DNA of 5,837 nucleotides from Candidatus Fermentibacteraceae bacterium (GTDB taxonomy: Bacteria; Fermentibacterota; Fermentibacteria; Fermentibacterales; JCC-6). The stretch is from NCBI GenBank assembly GCA_021162285.1, contig JAGGYZ010000323.1, positions 1-5,837 of the forward strand, given 5' to 3'. The translations under genes and the position numbers were made by a program. The notes below the pieces were generated by a model. That model saw nothing but the letters and a program-made list of their open reading frames with translations. It was not told where the DNA came from and searched no databases. Of this stretch, positions 1 through 5,000 are shown one piece after another; within the stretch, counting starts at the first letter, position 1; each line of letters opens with the position of its first letter.

Positions 1-1763
1 GAAGCCCTCTGTGCCCTCTGACCTCTGAGTATCAGCAGGAAGGAAGATATGGTCATAAATTCCCAGCTGAGAAAAAACTCCAGATAAGATGAGGCAATCA
101 GCAGGTTTCCAAAGGAGAATATCATCATAAGAAGGAAACCGTAAAAGCCTTTACTCTGATGCTTTCTGTTGAAGGTACTGATGATGTTTACAGCACTCCC
201 AACGATAAAGATGATTCCGAAGAACACCTGAAGACCGCTCTCAAGAAGAGGGTAGATATAGTATCCGTAAGCCGCTACAGCTCCCAGGGAAACAAACCCT
301 TTCAATTTTGAGGGCAGTGAATCCACCAGGAAAACGAATAGTGCCGCAAGGACAGGCAGAACCAGAAGCCAGTTAAACCCGTAGAAGAACTTCATAACGC
401 CGGCAGCAACAACAGCTGCCAGAACGGCAAATGCCCAGGTGGAAAACACCATTCCTTTCTGGCTTGAGAATACCGGTTTATCAGCCGCACTGTCTTCCTT
501 TACCGTAACGGTAAACCATCTGAACAGGAAGACAAGCTCGAACAGAGAGCCCACCAGAACCGCACCAAGCACAAAGAACATTCTGGATTCTATGAGAACT
601 TTTACGAACTCCCACTTTGCCCAGAAACCTGCAAACGGCGGAAAACCTGAAAGGGCAAAGATGAACACTCCAAACAGCACCAGAAGCAGCTTGTTGTTCC
701 GAAGAACACTCCAGTCTTTGAGGTTTTCCTGTTTAACTATTCCGGAAAGCCAGAACAGCCCGGCCTTGGAAATCAGGTGGTTTACAAAGAAACCACCGAT
801 TATCAGATACCTGATGTTTGAAGGAACACCTGCGGTAAACACAAGACTGCCCATGAGAAGCCCCATTTGACCTATTGAAGAATATCCAAGAAGTCTCTTG
901 GCATTTGTCTGCTTTAAACCCATCATGTTGGAGAAGAAGAAGGTTATGATACCTGCCAGACCGAAAACCGTAAGAAAGTTCTGCGGCAGCAGAGGCATTA
1001 TTTTGAAAAAAACAAACCCGATGGCAGCAGAGTTCACCACGGCAATTACCGAAGCAATGCCGGAGTCAACAGACTGGTATACATCCAGTGCCCACCCATT
1101 GGCGGGAAAAGGTTTGAGTTCCACAAAAACAGCTACTGAAAGAAGGAAAAGAGCAACCAGCCCCACCTCAGTGAACTGTTCTGTGTGGATAAAATCGAGG
1201 TTAAGATTACCGGTGAAGTAGTAAACAAACACCACTCCAAGCAGGAAAAAGGTGGATGCAACTCCTCCGGCCATCATGTATTTAAAACCCGCGGAAAGCG
1301 CACTCTTTGTTTTAGTGAATGCTGTGAGTGCAAATGTGGAGATCGAAAGAATCTCAAGAAAAACAAACATGTTGAAAAGATCCTGTGTCATCACCAGTCC
1401 GTTTACACCCATAACAAGAAGCAGGAAGAGAATAAGCGATGAGACCTGTCCTTCGACAAATTTCCTGAACATGTAAACGGCGGCAAGCAGACCTGTGAGA
1501 TTTGCAAACAAAAGCACCACTGCCTGCACCAGCCCCAGTTCCAGATTTATGGAGACAGGAGCATGAAAACCTGCCGTGTTTATCACAAGAACAGGAGCAT
1601 GAAGAAAAACAAACCGGTACACCCAGTCAACCATAAGAGCGGTATTAAAGGCAAGAACGCCGTAGAACACCGTGAGGGAAATTCTCCTTCCACCTCTGTC
1701 AACAAGAGACAGCAGGAACCCGGCAGCCAGCGACAGTATTAGTATGTAAATAGGGCTTACCAT
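1..1763 (-). CDS. mrpD: MrpD-type antiporter subunit fused to a second antiporter-like module (3' end outside window)
   Basis: I translated this frame directly: 587 codons run from ATG at 1763 to the window edge without a stop. Residues 1-457 form a full antiporter module of the NuoL/M/N-MrpA/D family (Proton_antipo_M). Visible marks are DLFNMFVFLEI with the TM5 glutamate E136, TM7 lysine K217 in VELKPFPANGW, the loop QTNAKRLLGYSSIGQMG (285-301), H329 and K333 in NHLISKAGLFW, and SGFPPFAGFWAKW (372-384) with TM12 lysine K383. These are the family's proton-path residues. An MrpD should end near 490-500 residues. Here, after a probable TM14 (436-457), four more helices lead to LEFFLSWEFMTISSFLLI, where E568 sits like the TM5 glutamate of a second module. 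WEFMTISS resembles HyfB/HycC more than MrpD. The ATG overlaps the mrpC stop by 7 bases and has an AGGAG site just upstream. The first module is certain; the identity of the second is inferred. Confidence 0.93.
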   Translation of the reverse strand, partial: MVSPIYILILSLAAGFLLSLVDRGGRRISLTVFYGVLAFNTALMVDWVYRFVFLHAPVLVINTAGFHAPVSINLELGLVQAVVLLFANLTGLLAAVYMFRKFVEGQVSSLILFLLLVMGVNGLVMTQDLFNMFVFLEILSISTFALTAFTKTKSALSAGFKYMMAGGVASTFFLLGVVFVYYFTGNLNLDFIHTEQFTEVGLVALFLLSVAVFVELKPFPANGWALDVYQSVDSGIASVIAVVNSAAIGFVFFKIMPLLPQNFLTVFGLAGIITFFFSNMMGLKQTNAKRLLGYSSIGQMGLLMGSLVFTAGVPSNIRYLIIGGFFVNHLISKAGLFWLSGIVKQENLKDWSVLRNNKLLLVLFGVFIFALSGFPPFAGFWAKWEFVKVLIESRMFFVLGAVLVGSLFELVFLFRWFTVTVKEDSAADKPVFSSQKGMVFSTWAFAVLAAVVAAGVMKFFYGFNWLLVLPVLAALFVFLVDSLPSKLKGFVSLGAVAAYGYYIYPLLESGLQVFFGIIFIVGSAVNIISTFNRKHQSKGFYGFLLMMIFSFGNLLIASSYLEFFLSWEFMTISSFLLILRGQRAQRA

Positions 1764-2122
1764 TTTAACTCCTGATAGTCATCTATTGAAAGCGACTTGT
1801 TTTTTTTGTACATCTCCACAACGAAACTAAGCATCACTGCAGTTACAGCAAGGCCAATAACAATAGCCGTAAGCACCAGAGCTGATGGGATAGGATCCAC
1901 AACTTTCTGAACTGCGTTAGCAGCACTTACTGCGCTGTCGATAATTGGAGCTGTTCTTCCTTTCAGGTAACCCAGAGAAACGATTATGATGTGTGTACCG
2001 GTATCTGCAATGGAAAACCCTATCACTATCTTGATCAGATTCTTTCTAGTAAGCATTGCAAATATTCCAGTCACCAGAAGTGCGATTCCAAGGATCAGTG
2101 ACAGCATTGATATTGAAATCAT
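1757..2122 (-). CDS. mrpC: Na+/H+ antiporter subunit C (NuoK-like)
   Basis: This 121-residue membrane protein belongs to the MrpC/MnhC/MbhG group, homologous to NuoK of complex I. Three transmembrane helices are visible (about residues 4-24, 29-53 and 81-106). The family signature before the third helix reads DPIPSALVLTAIVIGLA (76-92); most relatives have Q rather than S at position 80. MrpC lies next to the antiporter-like subunit and is thought to help couple ion movement within the membrane arm. The length fits the family. The ATG at 2122 overlaps the mrpB stop codon (TAATG), with GGGGGTGAG ahead as ribosome binding site. The charged tail after residue 104 (YKKNKSLSIDDYQELKW) is cytoplasmic or periplasmic and poorly conserved in the family. 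The stop lies inside the start of the next gene, so translation of C and D is probably coupled. Confidence 0.95.
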   Translation of the reverse strand: MISISMLSLILGIALLVTGIFAMLTRKNLIKIVIGFSIADTGTHIIIVSLGYLKGRTAPIIDSAVSAANAVQKVVDPIPSALVLTAIVIGLAVTAVMLSFVVEMYKKNKSLSIDDYQELKW

Positions 2123-2799
2123 TACTCACCCCCCATTGTAACCAGTATGCTGGTTAACTCTGAACCGACCTTGAGACCTATAAGAGAGTAGATAACCGGA
2201 ATGGCTCCGGCGCTGAGTAATCTGCCAAACTCACCCAGCGGTAGAACTTCCGGGCTGAGAAAACCAATGGTCAGAACGATACCTGCAACACCTATTCCCA
2301 CATAAGCCGCACCGGAGAGTGACTCAACCAGGTGAAGAGTCAGGTGGTTTATCTTCGTTTCTGAACTGGTCAGAAGCAGCAGAAGGAAACCAGATGCTAT
2401 AACCACTCCACCCTGGAAACCTCCACCGGGAGTAAGGTGACCGTGGGTGAATATGTAGATTCCCAGAACCATAATCATGGCCACAAGAACCGACGATGTG
2501 GTTTCAAGCATCTCGGAGAAAGGCATTGTCAATCTGTTCTTTACGCCATCTTTAAGAAGCAGACCAACCCCGACAGTTGCAAGGAACAACACAGTAACCT
2601 CGCCAAGAGTATCAAGACCTCGGTATGTCACTATCACAGAGGTTACCACATTCTGGGTTTCAAGGTCGTTTATAGACCCTTCAACATACTGCGCAGCAAG
2701 AGGGCTGAGCTGCTCCGCCTCATGAAAGCCTGTTACAATGGGCAGAAAAATCATACCAAGCCCGACAACGGAAACTATTACCGCAAGGTATTTAATCAT
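2122..2799 (-). CDS. mrpB: Fused MbhE-like / Na+/H+ antiporter subunit B
   Basis: The 225-residue protein joins two units that archaeal MBH operons encode separately. Residues 1-90 match MbhE, the last part of a classical MrpA C-terminus: a first helix (3-22), a soluble loop, then YRGLDTLGEVTVLF (59-72) with D63 and E67 and a second helix. Residues 100-220 are MnhB/MrpB: a helix at 103-118, the signature THGHLTPGGGFQGG (118-131), a helix to 143, and two further helices (161-181, 195-219). It is a structural subunit of the Mrp membrane complex, and its MbhE part lies near the proposed sodium path. I chose ATG 2799: AAGGGG lies 7 bases upstream, and the ATG at 2832 would add an unlike 11-residue leader overlapping the previous gene by 41 bases. 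It overlaps the MbhD gene by 8 bases and mrpC by 1. Confidence 0.93.
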   Translation of the reverse strand: MIKYLAVIVSVVGLGMIFLPIVTGFHEAEQLSPLAAQYVEGSINDLETQNVVTSVIVTYRGLDTLGEVTVLFLATVGVGLLLKDGVKNRLTMPFSEMLETTSSVLVAMIMVLGIYIFTHGHLTPGGGFQGGVVIASGFLLLLLTSSETKINHLTLHLVESLSGAAYVGIGVAGIVLTIGFLSPEVLPLGEFGRLLSAGAIPVIYSLIGLKVGSELTSILVTMGGE

Positions 2800-3040
2800 C
2801 CAAATTCCCCTTCCGTACCCTGTAAAGGGCAAAAAGGAAAACTACAGTGGTAAGCCCGGAACCGATTGTGGCTTCGGTCATTGCCACATCCGGAGAACCC
2901 AGGATCAGGTACAGCACGCTTGCAAACAGGCTGATCACACCGGCACTGATTATTGAAGCCAGAAGACTCTTGAAGTAGATGGCAGCAAATGCCGCGCCAA
3001 GCATGACAATTCCAAGAACAATCACTATTACGGGGATCAT
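2792..3040 (-). CDS. Stand-alone MbhD-like (DUF4040) antiporter subunit
   Basis: This 82-residue, three-helix membrane protein is the DUF4040/MbhD unit. In classical Mrp systems it is the middle part of the MrpA C-terminal extension; in MBH-type operons it is a separate small gene, as here. Helices lie at about 2-22, 26-47 and 57-74. The family signature is complete: KSLLASIISAGVISLFASV (24-42) followed by GSPDVAMTEATIGSGLTT (48-65), which carries D51 and E56, acidic residues on the membrane-embedded side. The fold is homologous to NuoJ. The ATG overlaps the mrpG stop by 4 bases (ATGA), and the 3' end overlaps mrpB by 8. Together with the N-terminal part of the next protein it supplies the complete MrpA tail without an MrpA body. 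A common symbol would be mbhD, but I leave it blank because MBH function is not shown. Confidence 0.93.
   Translation of the reverse strand: MIPVIVIVLGIVMLGAAFAAIYFKSLLASIISAGVISLFASVLYLILGSPDVAMTEATIGSGLTTVVFLFALYRVRKGNLDD
2807..2814 (-). promoter_or_regulatory. Ribosome binding site fixing the mrpB start
   Basis: The minus strand reads GGAAGGGG, followed by 7 bases and the ATG at 2799. The spacing is ideal and favours this start over the in-frame ATG 33 bases upstream. The site lies inside the 3' end of the MbhD-like gene, as expected for coupled translation. Confidence 0.7.
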
Positions 3041-3375
3041 TTCGCCTCCCCCGTTTCTGTGTCATCTTTCAGATCATCCTTCACAGAACGGTCTGTCAGT
3101 TTGATTCCTGCAGTGTGAGCTGCTCTGGCGAGAGCGTTGGAGGAAACAGGATTGGTTGCCAGTATGAAAACGATCAGAATAACGATTTTACCCTGACACC
3201 CGCATCCCGGATGTCCAAGTGAAACTCCAATAAGGAAAAGCACCGTTCCCAGTGTGGTTGCCTTTGTACCGGCCTGCATTCTGTTGTACACATCAGGCAT
3301 TCTGAAAATTCCCAGAGCTCCCAGGAACAGCACAATGGAACCAGTCAAGGTTATGATTGACCCGGTCAATTCCAT
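3037..3375 (-). CDS. mrpG: Na+/H+ antiporter subunit G
   Basis: The 112-residue protein is MrpG/MnhG/MbhC, a three-helix subunit of the Mrp complex. The signature FRMPDVYNRMQAGTKATTLG (24-43) sits between the first two helices, and NPVSSNALARAAHTAGI (75-91) follows the third. Q34 and the NPVSS form resemble the MBH/Thermotoga-type MrpG rather than the Bacillus type. The position usually occupied by His in SSHALARAAH is N80 here. The loop between helices 2 and 3 reads GHPGCGCQGK and carries an unusual C58-G-C60 pair. The tail after residue 92 is hydrophilic (DRSVKDDLKDDTETGEAK). The start ATG overlaps the mrpF stop by one base (TAATG), with AAGGGAA upstream, and the stop overlaps the next gene in ATGA. 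The function within the complex is structural as far as is known. Confidence 0.94.
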   Translation of the reverse strand: MELTGSIITLTGSIVLFLGALGIFRMPDVYNRMQAGTKATTLGTVLFLIGVSLGHPGCGCQGKIVILIVFILATNPVSSNALARAAHTAGIKLTDRSVKDDLKDDTETGEAK

Positions 3376-3635
3376 TATTTTTTCCCTTCTATGTAGCGGG
3401 CAACAGCCACAACACCGATAAAGCTCATCAGCGCATAAACTATTGCCACATCAAGATATATTATTCTATTCAGGTAGTAACCTAAATACACAATCACAGA
3501 GATTGCAATTATTGTCATAGCATCAAGGGCCACTGTTCTGTCTGCAACTGTGGGCCCCAGAAGCATCCTTACAAATGTAAAGACAATGCCGAGCAGGGCG
3601 ATAATCGCAGCGGCGTTATAGATTGTATCAGCCAA
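3375..3635 (-). CDS. mrpF: Na+/H+ antiporter subunit F
   Basis: MrpF/MnhF is a small subunit with three transmembrane helices (here about 4-25, 38-58 and 60-80). The signature RMLLGPTVADRTVALDAMT (23-41) follows the first helix and YLDVAIVYALMSFIG (60-74) marks the third; R23, D38 and D62 are the usual charged positions. I place the start at TTG 3635, giving 86 residues, the usual family length. A GGAG site lies 7 bases upstream, and the protein then begins MADTIYNAA, as relatives do. A longer in-frame ATG at 3698 would add 21 residues lying over the 3' end of mrpE and resembling no MrpF leader. The gene overlaps mrpE by 8 bases and mrpG by 1, so all three are probably made in step. The non-ATG start is my inference from spacing and length. 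Confidence 0.92.
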   Translation of the reverse strand: MADTIYNAAAIIALLGIVFTFVRMLLGPTVADRTVALDAMTIIAISVIVYLGYYLNRIIYLDVAIVYALMSFIGVVAVARYIEGKK

Positions 3636-4122
3636 AGATAGTCTCCAAATACTTTTCAAAGTGTGAAACAATAGACTTCGTGGCACCTTCAATATCATCG
3701 CTTGTTACATCAATCCAGTGGATATAGAAGAACTCGTCTTTCATCTCCACTGTGAGTGTTCCCGGCGTAAGCGTTATGGAATTTGCCAGAATCACTCTAC
3801 CCAAAGGACTTTTCAGAGAAGTTCTTACCTTCACGATACCAGGGTTGATAGGAAGTTTTGGATTGATAACCCTGAGAGCAACATCGATGTTGGATTTAAG
3901 CAGTTCCCACAGAAAAACGAACAGATAGATCACCATGTATACCAGAGATTTCGGATTCAGCCTTACATCTCCCAGAACTGTCAGTTTACTGTGAAAAAGA
4001 GCTGCAATCAGAAGTGCTGTTGCCCCTCCCAAAAACAATTCCTGCTGCGAAGTGTCTGTAAGCAACACCCAGACTGCAAACAGAATAACAACTCCTAAAA
4101 ACGCTGATTTTACCTTTTTCAT
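3628..4122 (-). CDS. mrpE: Na+/H+ antiporter subunit E
   Basis: The 164-residue protein is MrpE/MnhE/MbhA, first subunit of the antiporter operon. Two short N-terminal helices (about 7-22 and 28-44) and a third (60-76) are followed by LLKSNIDVALRVINPKLPIN (74-93) and a cytoplasmic beta-rich domain. That domain carries LANSITLTPGTLTVEM (112-127) and FFYIHWIDV (131-139), all diagnostic of the family. The length is standard. The ATG has GGAGG five bases upstream (4127-4131), the strongest ribosome binding site in the window, fitting the first gene of a unit. It lies 103 bases downstream of tetR on the same strand. No convincing promoter is visible in that gap, so transcription may come from the tetR promoter. 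MrpE is needed for full complex assembly in studied bacteria; its direct role in ion transfer is unclear. Confidence 0.95.
   Translation of the reverse strand: MKKVKSAFLGVVILFAVWVLLTDTSQQELFLGGATALLIAALFHSKLTVLGDVRLNPKSLVYMVIYLFVFLWELLKSNIDVALRVINPKLPINPGIVKVRTSLKSPLGRVILANSITLTPGTLTVEMKDEFFYIHWIDVTSDDIEGATKSIVSHFEKYLETIFG
3641..3646 (-). promoter_or_regulatory. Ribosome binding site supporting a TTG start for mrpF
   Basis: The minus strand carries GGAGAC, whose GGAG core lies 7 bases before TTG 3635 and inside the last codons of mrpE. It has proper spacing for the TTG only, and so decides between the TTG and the distant ATG at 3698. Confidence 0.65.
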
Positions 4123-4179
4123 ATATCCTCCGCGGTTAAGCTCGCCGCAAGGGGCTTGACGGCTGGAAAACTGTGAACC

Positions 4180-4198
4180 CGGAGATGAACTGTCTCCG
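4180..4198 (-). other. Inverted repeat in the tetR-mrpE gap
   Basis: CGGAGA and TCTCCG form a perfect 6-base inverted repeat around a 7-base loop. On the transcribed strand it is followed by GGTTCACAG with no run of T, so it is not a good intrinsic terminator. It could be an RNA hairpin that marks or protects the start of the mrp message, a weak attenuator, or chance. It does not resemble the TTGACC palindrome upstream of tetR. Confidence 0.4.
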
Positions 4199-4225
4199 CC
4201 GTGCAGTCTTTCCGTCTCTCACCCA

Positions 4226-4840
4226 TTAACGGTTAACCTCCTGTGTTCTTATAGAATCGATGATCAAGTCAAACAGATAATTATATGCATTTACATCTGT
4301 GAACATTGTTTCGGCAAGAAAACAGTTATTCTCATTCCAGAATGCCTTTGAGAGCTCTGCAACATTCACTGCGCCTTTAATAGAACCATCGCTAATACCG
4401 GATTGCACTATGCCTGTGATCAGCTTTCTTATCCGGCTGCTGTAGGAACTGTTAATATTCAGTTCGTTGTGTGTATCCACACATCGTCCCTGATGGTACT
4501 TGAATGTCTTGTAAATACTGCAGAAATGCGAGTTTTGAGAGTATTCACCAATGAAAGCGTCTCTGATCAGTGTAAGCTTTTTAAGACCTGTAACTTCTTC
4601 AATTGAAACTGCCTGGATCAGATCAACAATTTTTGAAAAGTACTCGTTCACAATGGTAAAACAAATCTCGTTCTTGCTGTTAAAATAAGAGTAGAGAGAA
4701 CCCTTGCTGTACCCGGCTTTGTGGGCGATATCTTCCATTGTAGAGTTTTCAAAACCCTTATCAAAGAAAATAACTCTGGCTGCATCAATGATCAGACTTT
4801 TTCTGTATGCTATCTCCTGCTGCTTCCTGGCCTCGGTCAT
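4226..4840 (-). CDS. TetR/AcrR-family transcriptional regulator
   Basis: The 204-residue protein has the TetR N-terminal DNA-binding domain: IIDAARVIFFDKGFENSTM (about 17-35), then the helix-turn-helix MEDIAHKAGYSKGSLYSYF (35-53) and the usual SKNEI. Residues 60-204 are a mostly helical ligand-binding and dimerisation domain with no specific signature I recognise, so the inducer is unknown. I chose ATG 4840: AAGGA lies 8 bases upstream, while the in-frame GTG at 4846 would sit only 2 bases from it. A palindrome of TetR-operator form lies within its own promoter, so it very likely represses itself. The next gene on the strand is mrpE, 103 bases on, which makes the antiporter operon its most probable target, either by read-through or by a site not seen here. 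Regulation of Mrp by this protein is inference. Confidence 0.93.
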   Translation of the reverse strand: MTEARKQQEIAYRKSLIIDAARVIFFDKGFENSTMEDIAHKAGYSKGSLYSYFNSKNEICFTIVNEYFSKIVDLIQAVSIEEVTGLKKLTLIRDAFIGEYSQNSHFCSIYKTFKYHQGRCVDTHNELNINSSYSSRIRKLITGIVQSGISDGSIKGAVNVAELSKAFWNENNCFLAETMFTDVNAYNYLFDLIIDSIRTQEVNR

Positions 4841-4847
4841 ACCCACA

Positions 4848-4853
4848 GTCCTT
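4848..4853 (-). promoter_or_regulatory. Ribosome binding site fixing the tetR start
   Basis: AAGGAC on the minus strand lies 8 bases before ATG 4840 when measured from AAGGA. It favours that codon over the GTG at 4846, which would be too close to the site. Confidence 0.6.
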
Positions 4854-4883
4854 TTTTATGGTTTGTCTTTCCAAACAAGGGTT

Positions 4884-4912
4884 ACTATTTTGACCGTCGG
4901 TCAATTTGTCAA
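4884..4912 (-). promoter_or_regulatory. Sigma-70-type promoter of tetR
   Basis: On the minus strand a perfect -35 box TTGACA (4912-4907) is followed by exactly 17 bases and AATAGT (4889-4884), which matches TATAAT at 4 of 6 positions. Transcription would start near 4877 and leave a leader of roughly 37 bases before ATG 4840. The whole spacer is nearly filled by the palindrome annotated separately, so a bound repressor would block polymerase. This is a prediction from sequence, though box quality, spacing and operator position agree with each other. Confidence 0.75.
4890..4904. promoter_or_regulatory. Predicted TetR operator palindrome
   Basis: TTGACCG-T-CGGTCAA is a perfect 15-base palindrome with a single central base. 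It sits between the -35 and -10 boxes of the tetR promoter, the classic place for an autoregulating TetR-family repressor. GACCG/CGGTC half-sites are common among TetR-type operators. The binding protein is inferred to be the adjacent TetR. The repeat lies outside coding sequence and is longer than expected by chance. Confidence 0.8.
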
Positions 4913-4947
4913 CCCGCAGTTTCAGCAGGAGATCATGTGCTGCTTTT

Positions 4948-4983
4948 TCAAAGAAGATCAGCCCCGGTATACCCAGGGCTGAT
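4948..4983 (-). terminator. Intrinsic terminator after the exported-protein gene
   Basis: On the minus strand ATCAGCCC (4983-4976) pairs perfectly with GGGCTGAT (4964-4957). A T-G wobble and two further G-C pairs extend the stem to about 11 base pairs around a GTATA loop. It is followed by the moderately T-rich CTTCTTTG and starts 17 bases after the stop codon at 5001. This separates the exported-protein gene from tetR. The tail is not a clean T run, so termination may be incomplete. Read on the plus strand it is followed by GAACG and would not terminate. Confidence 0.7.
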
Positions 4984-5000
4984 GAACGATACAGAGGCTG

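Noticed and set aside
439..1476. Overlapping plus-strand open frames (439-870, 898-1221, 1185-1442, 1252-1476)
   Set aside because: They lie antisense to the continuous, strongly conserved antiporter frame. Their sequences are hydrophilic, of mixed composition, and resemble no protein family I know.
1799..1808. Run of eight A on the coding strand near the end of mrpC, a possible slippage site
   Set aside because: It lies in a lysine-rich tail of an otherwise normal, full-length subunit. I see no alternative frame that would make sense as a product.
2800..2832. Longer mrpB start at ATG 2832
   Set aside because: It gives a 41-base overlap with the previous gene and an 11-residue leader (MPFTGYGRGIW) unlike MbhE proteins, while ATG 2799 has a good ribosome binding site.
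2437..2956. Plus-strand frames opposite mrpB and the MbhD-like gene
   Set aside because: They are antisense shadows of genes with clear family signatures, with no ribosome binding site or family likeness.
2796..3065. Minus-strand 89-residue frame overlapping the MbhD-like gene in another phase
   Set aside because: Arginine/cysteine-rich shift-frame translation; the DUF4040 frame has the conserved signature and the coupled start.
3636..3698. Longer mrpF start at ATG 3698
   Set aside because: It would add 21 residues read over mrpE coding sequence, with no family likeness. TTG 3635 has a well-placed GGAG and gives the normal length.
3718..4098. Plus-strand 126-residue frame opposite mrpE
   Set aside because: It is antisense to a well-conserved gene, and rich in His, Gln and Cys as expected of a shadow translation.
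4231..4238. Palindrome GGTTAACC at the end of tetR, a possible operator for mrpE
   Set aside because: Short, inside the last tetR codons, and unrelated to the operator upstream of tetR.
4861..4876. GTTTG/CAAAC hairpin in the tetR leader
   Set aside because: Only five base pairs, mostly A/T rich, and no sign of a riboswitch or attenuator.
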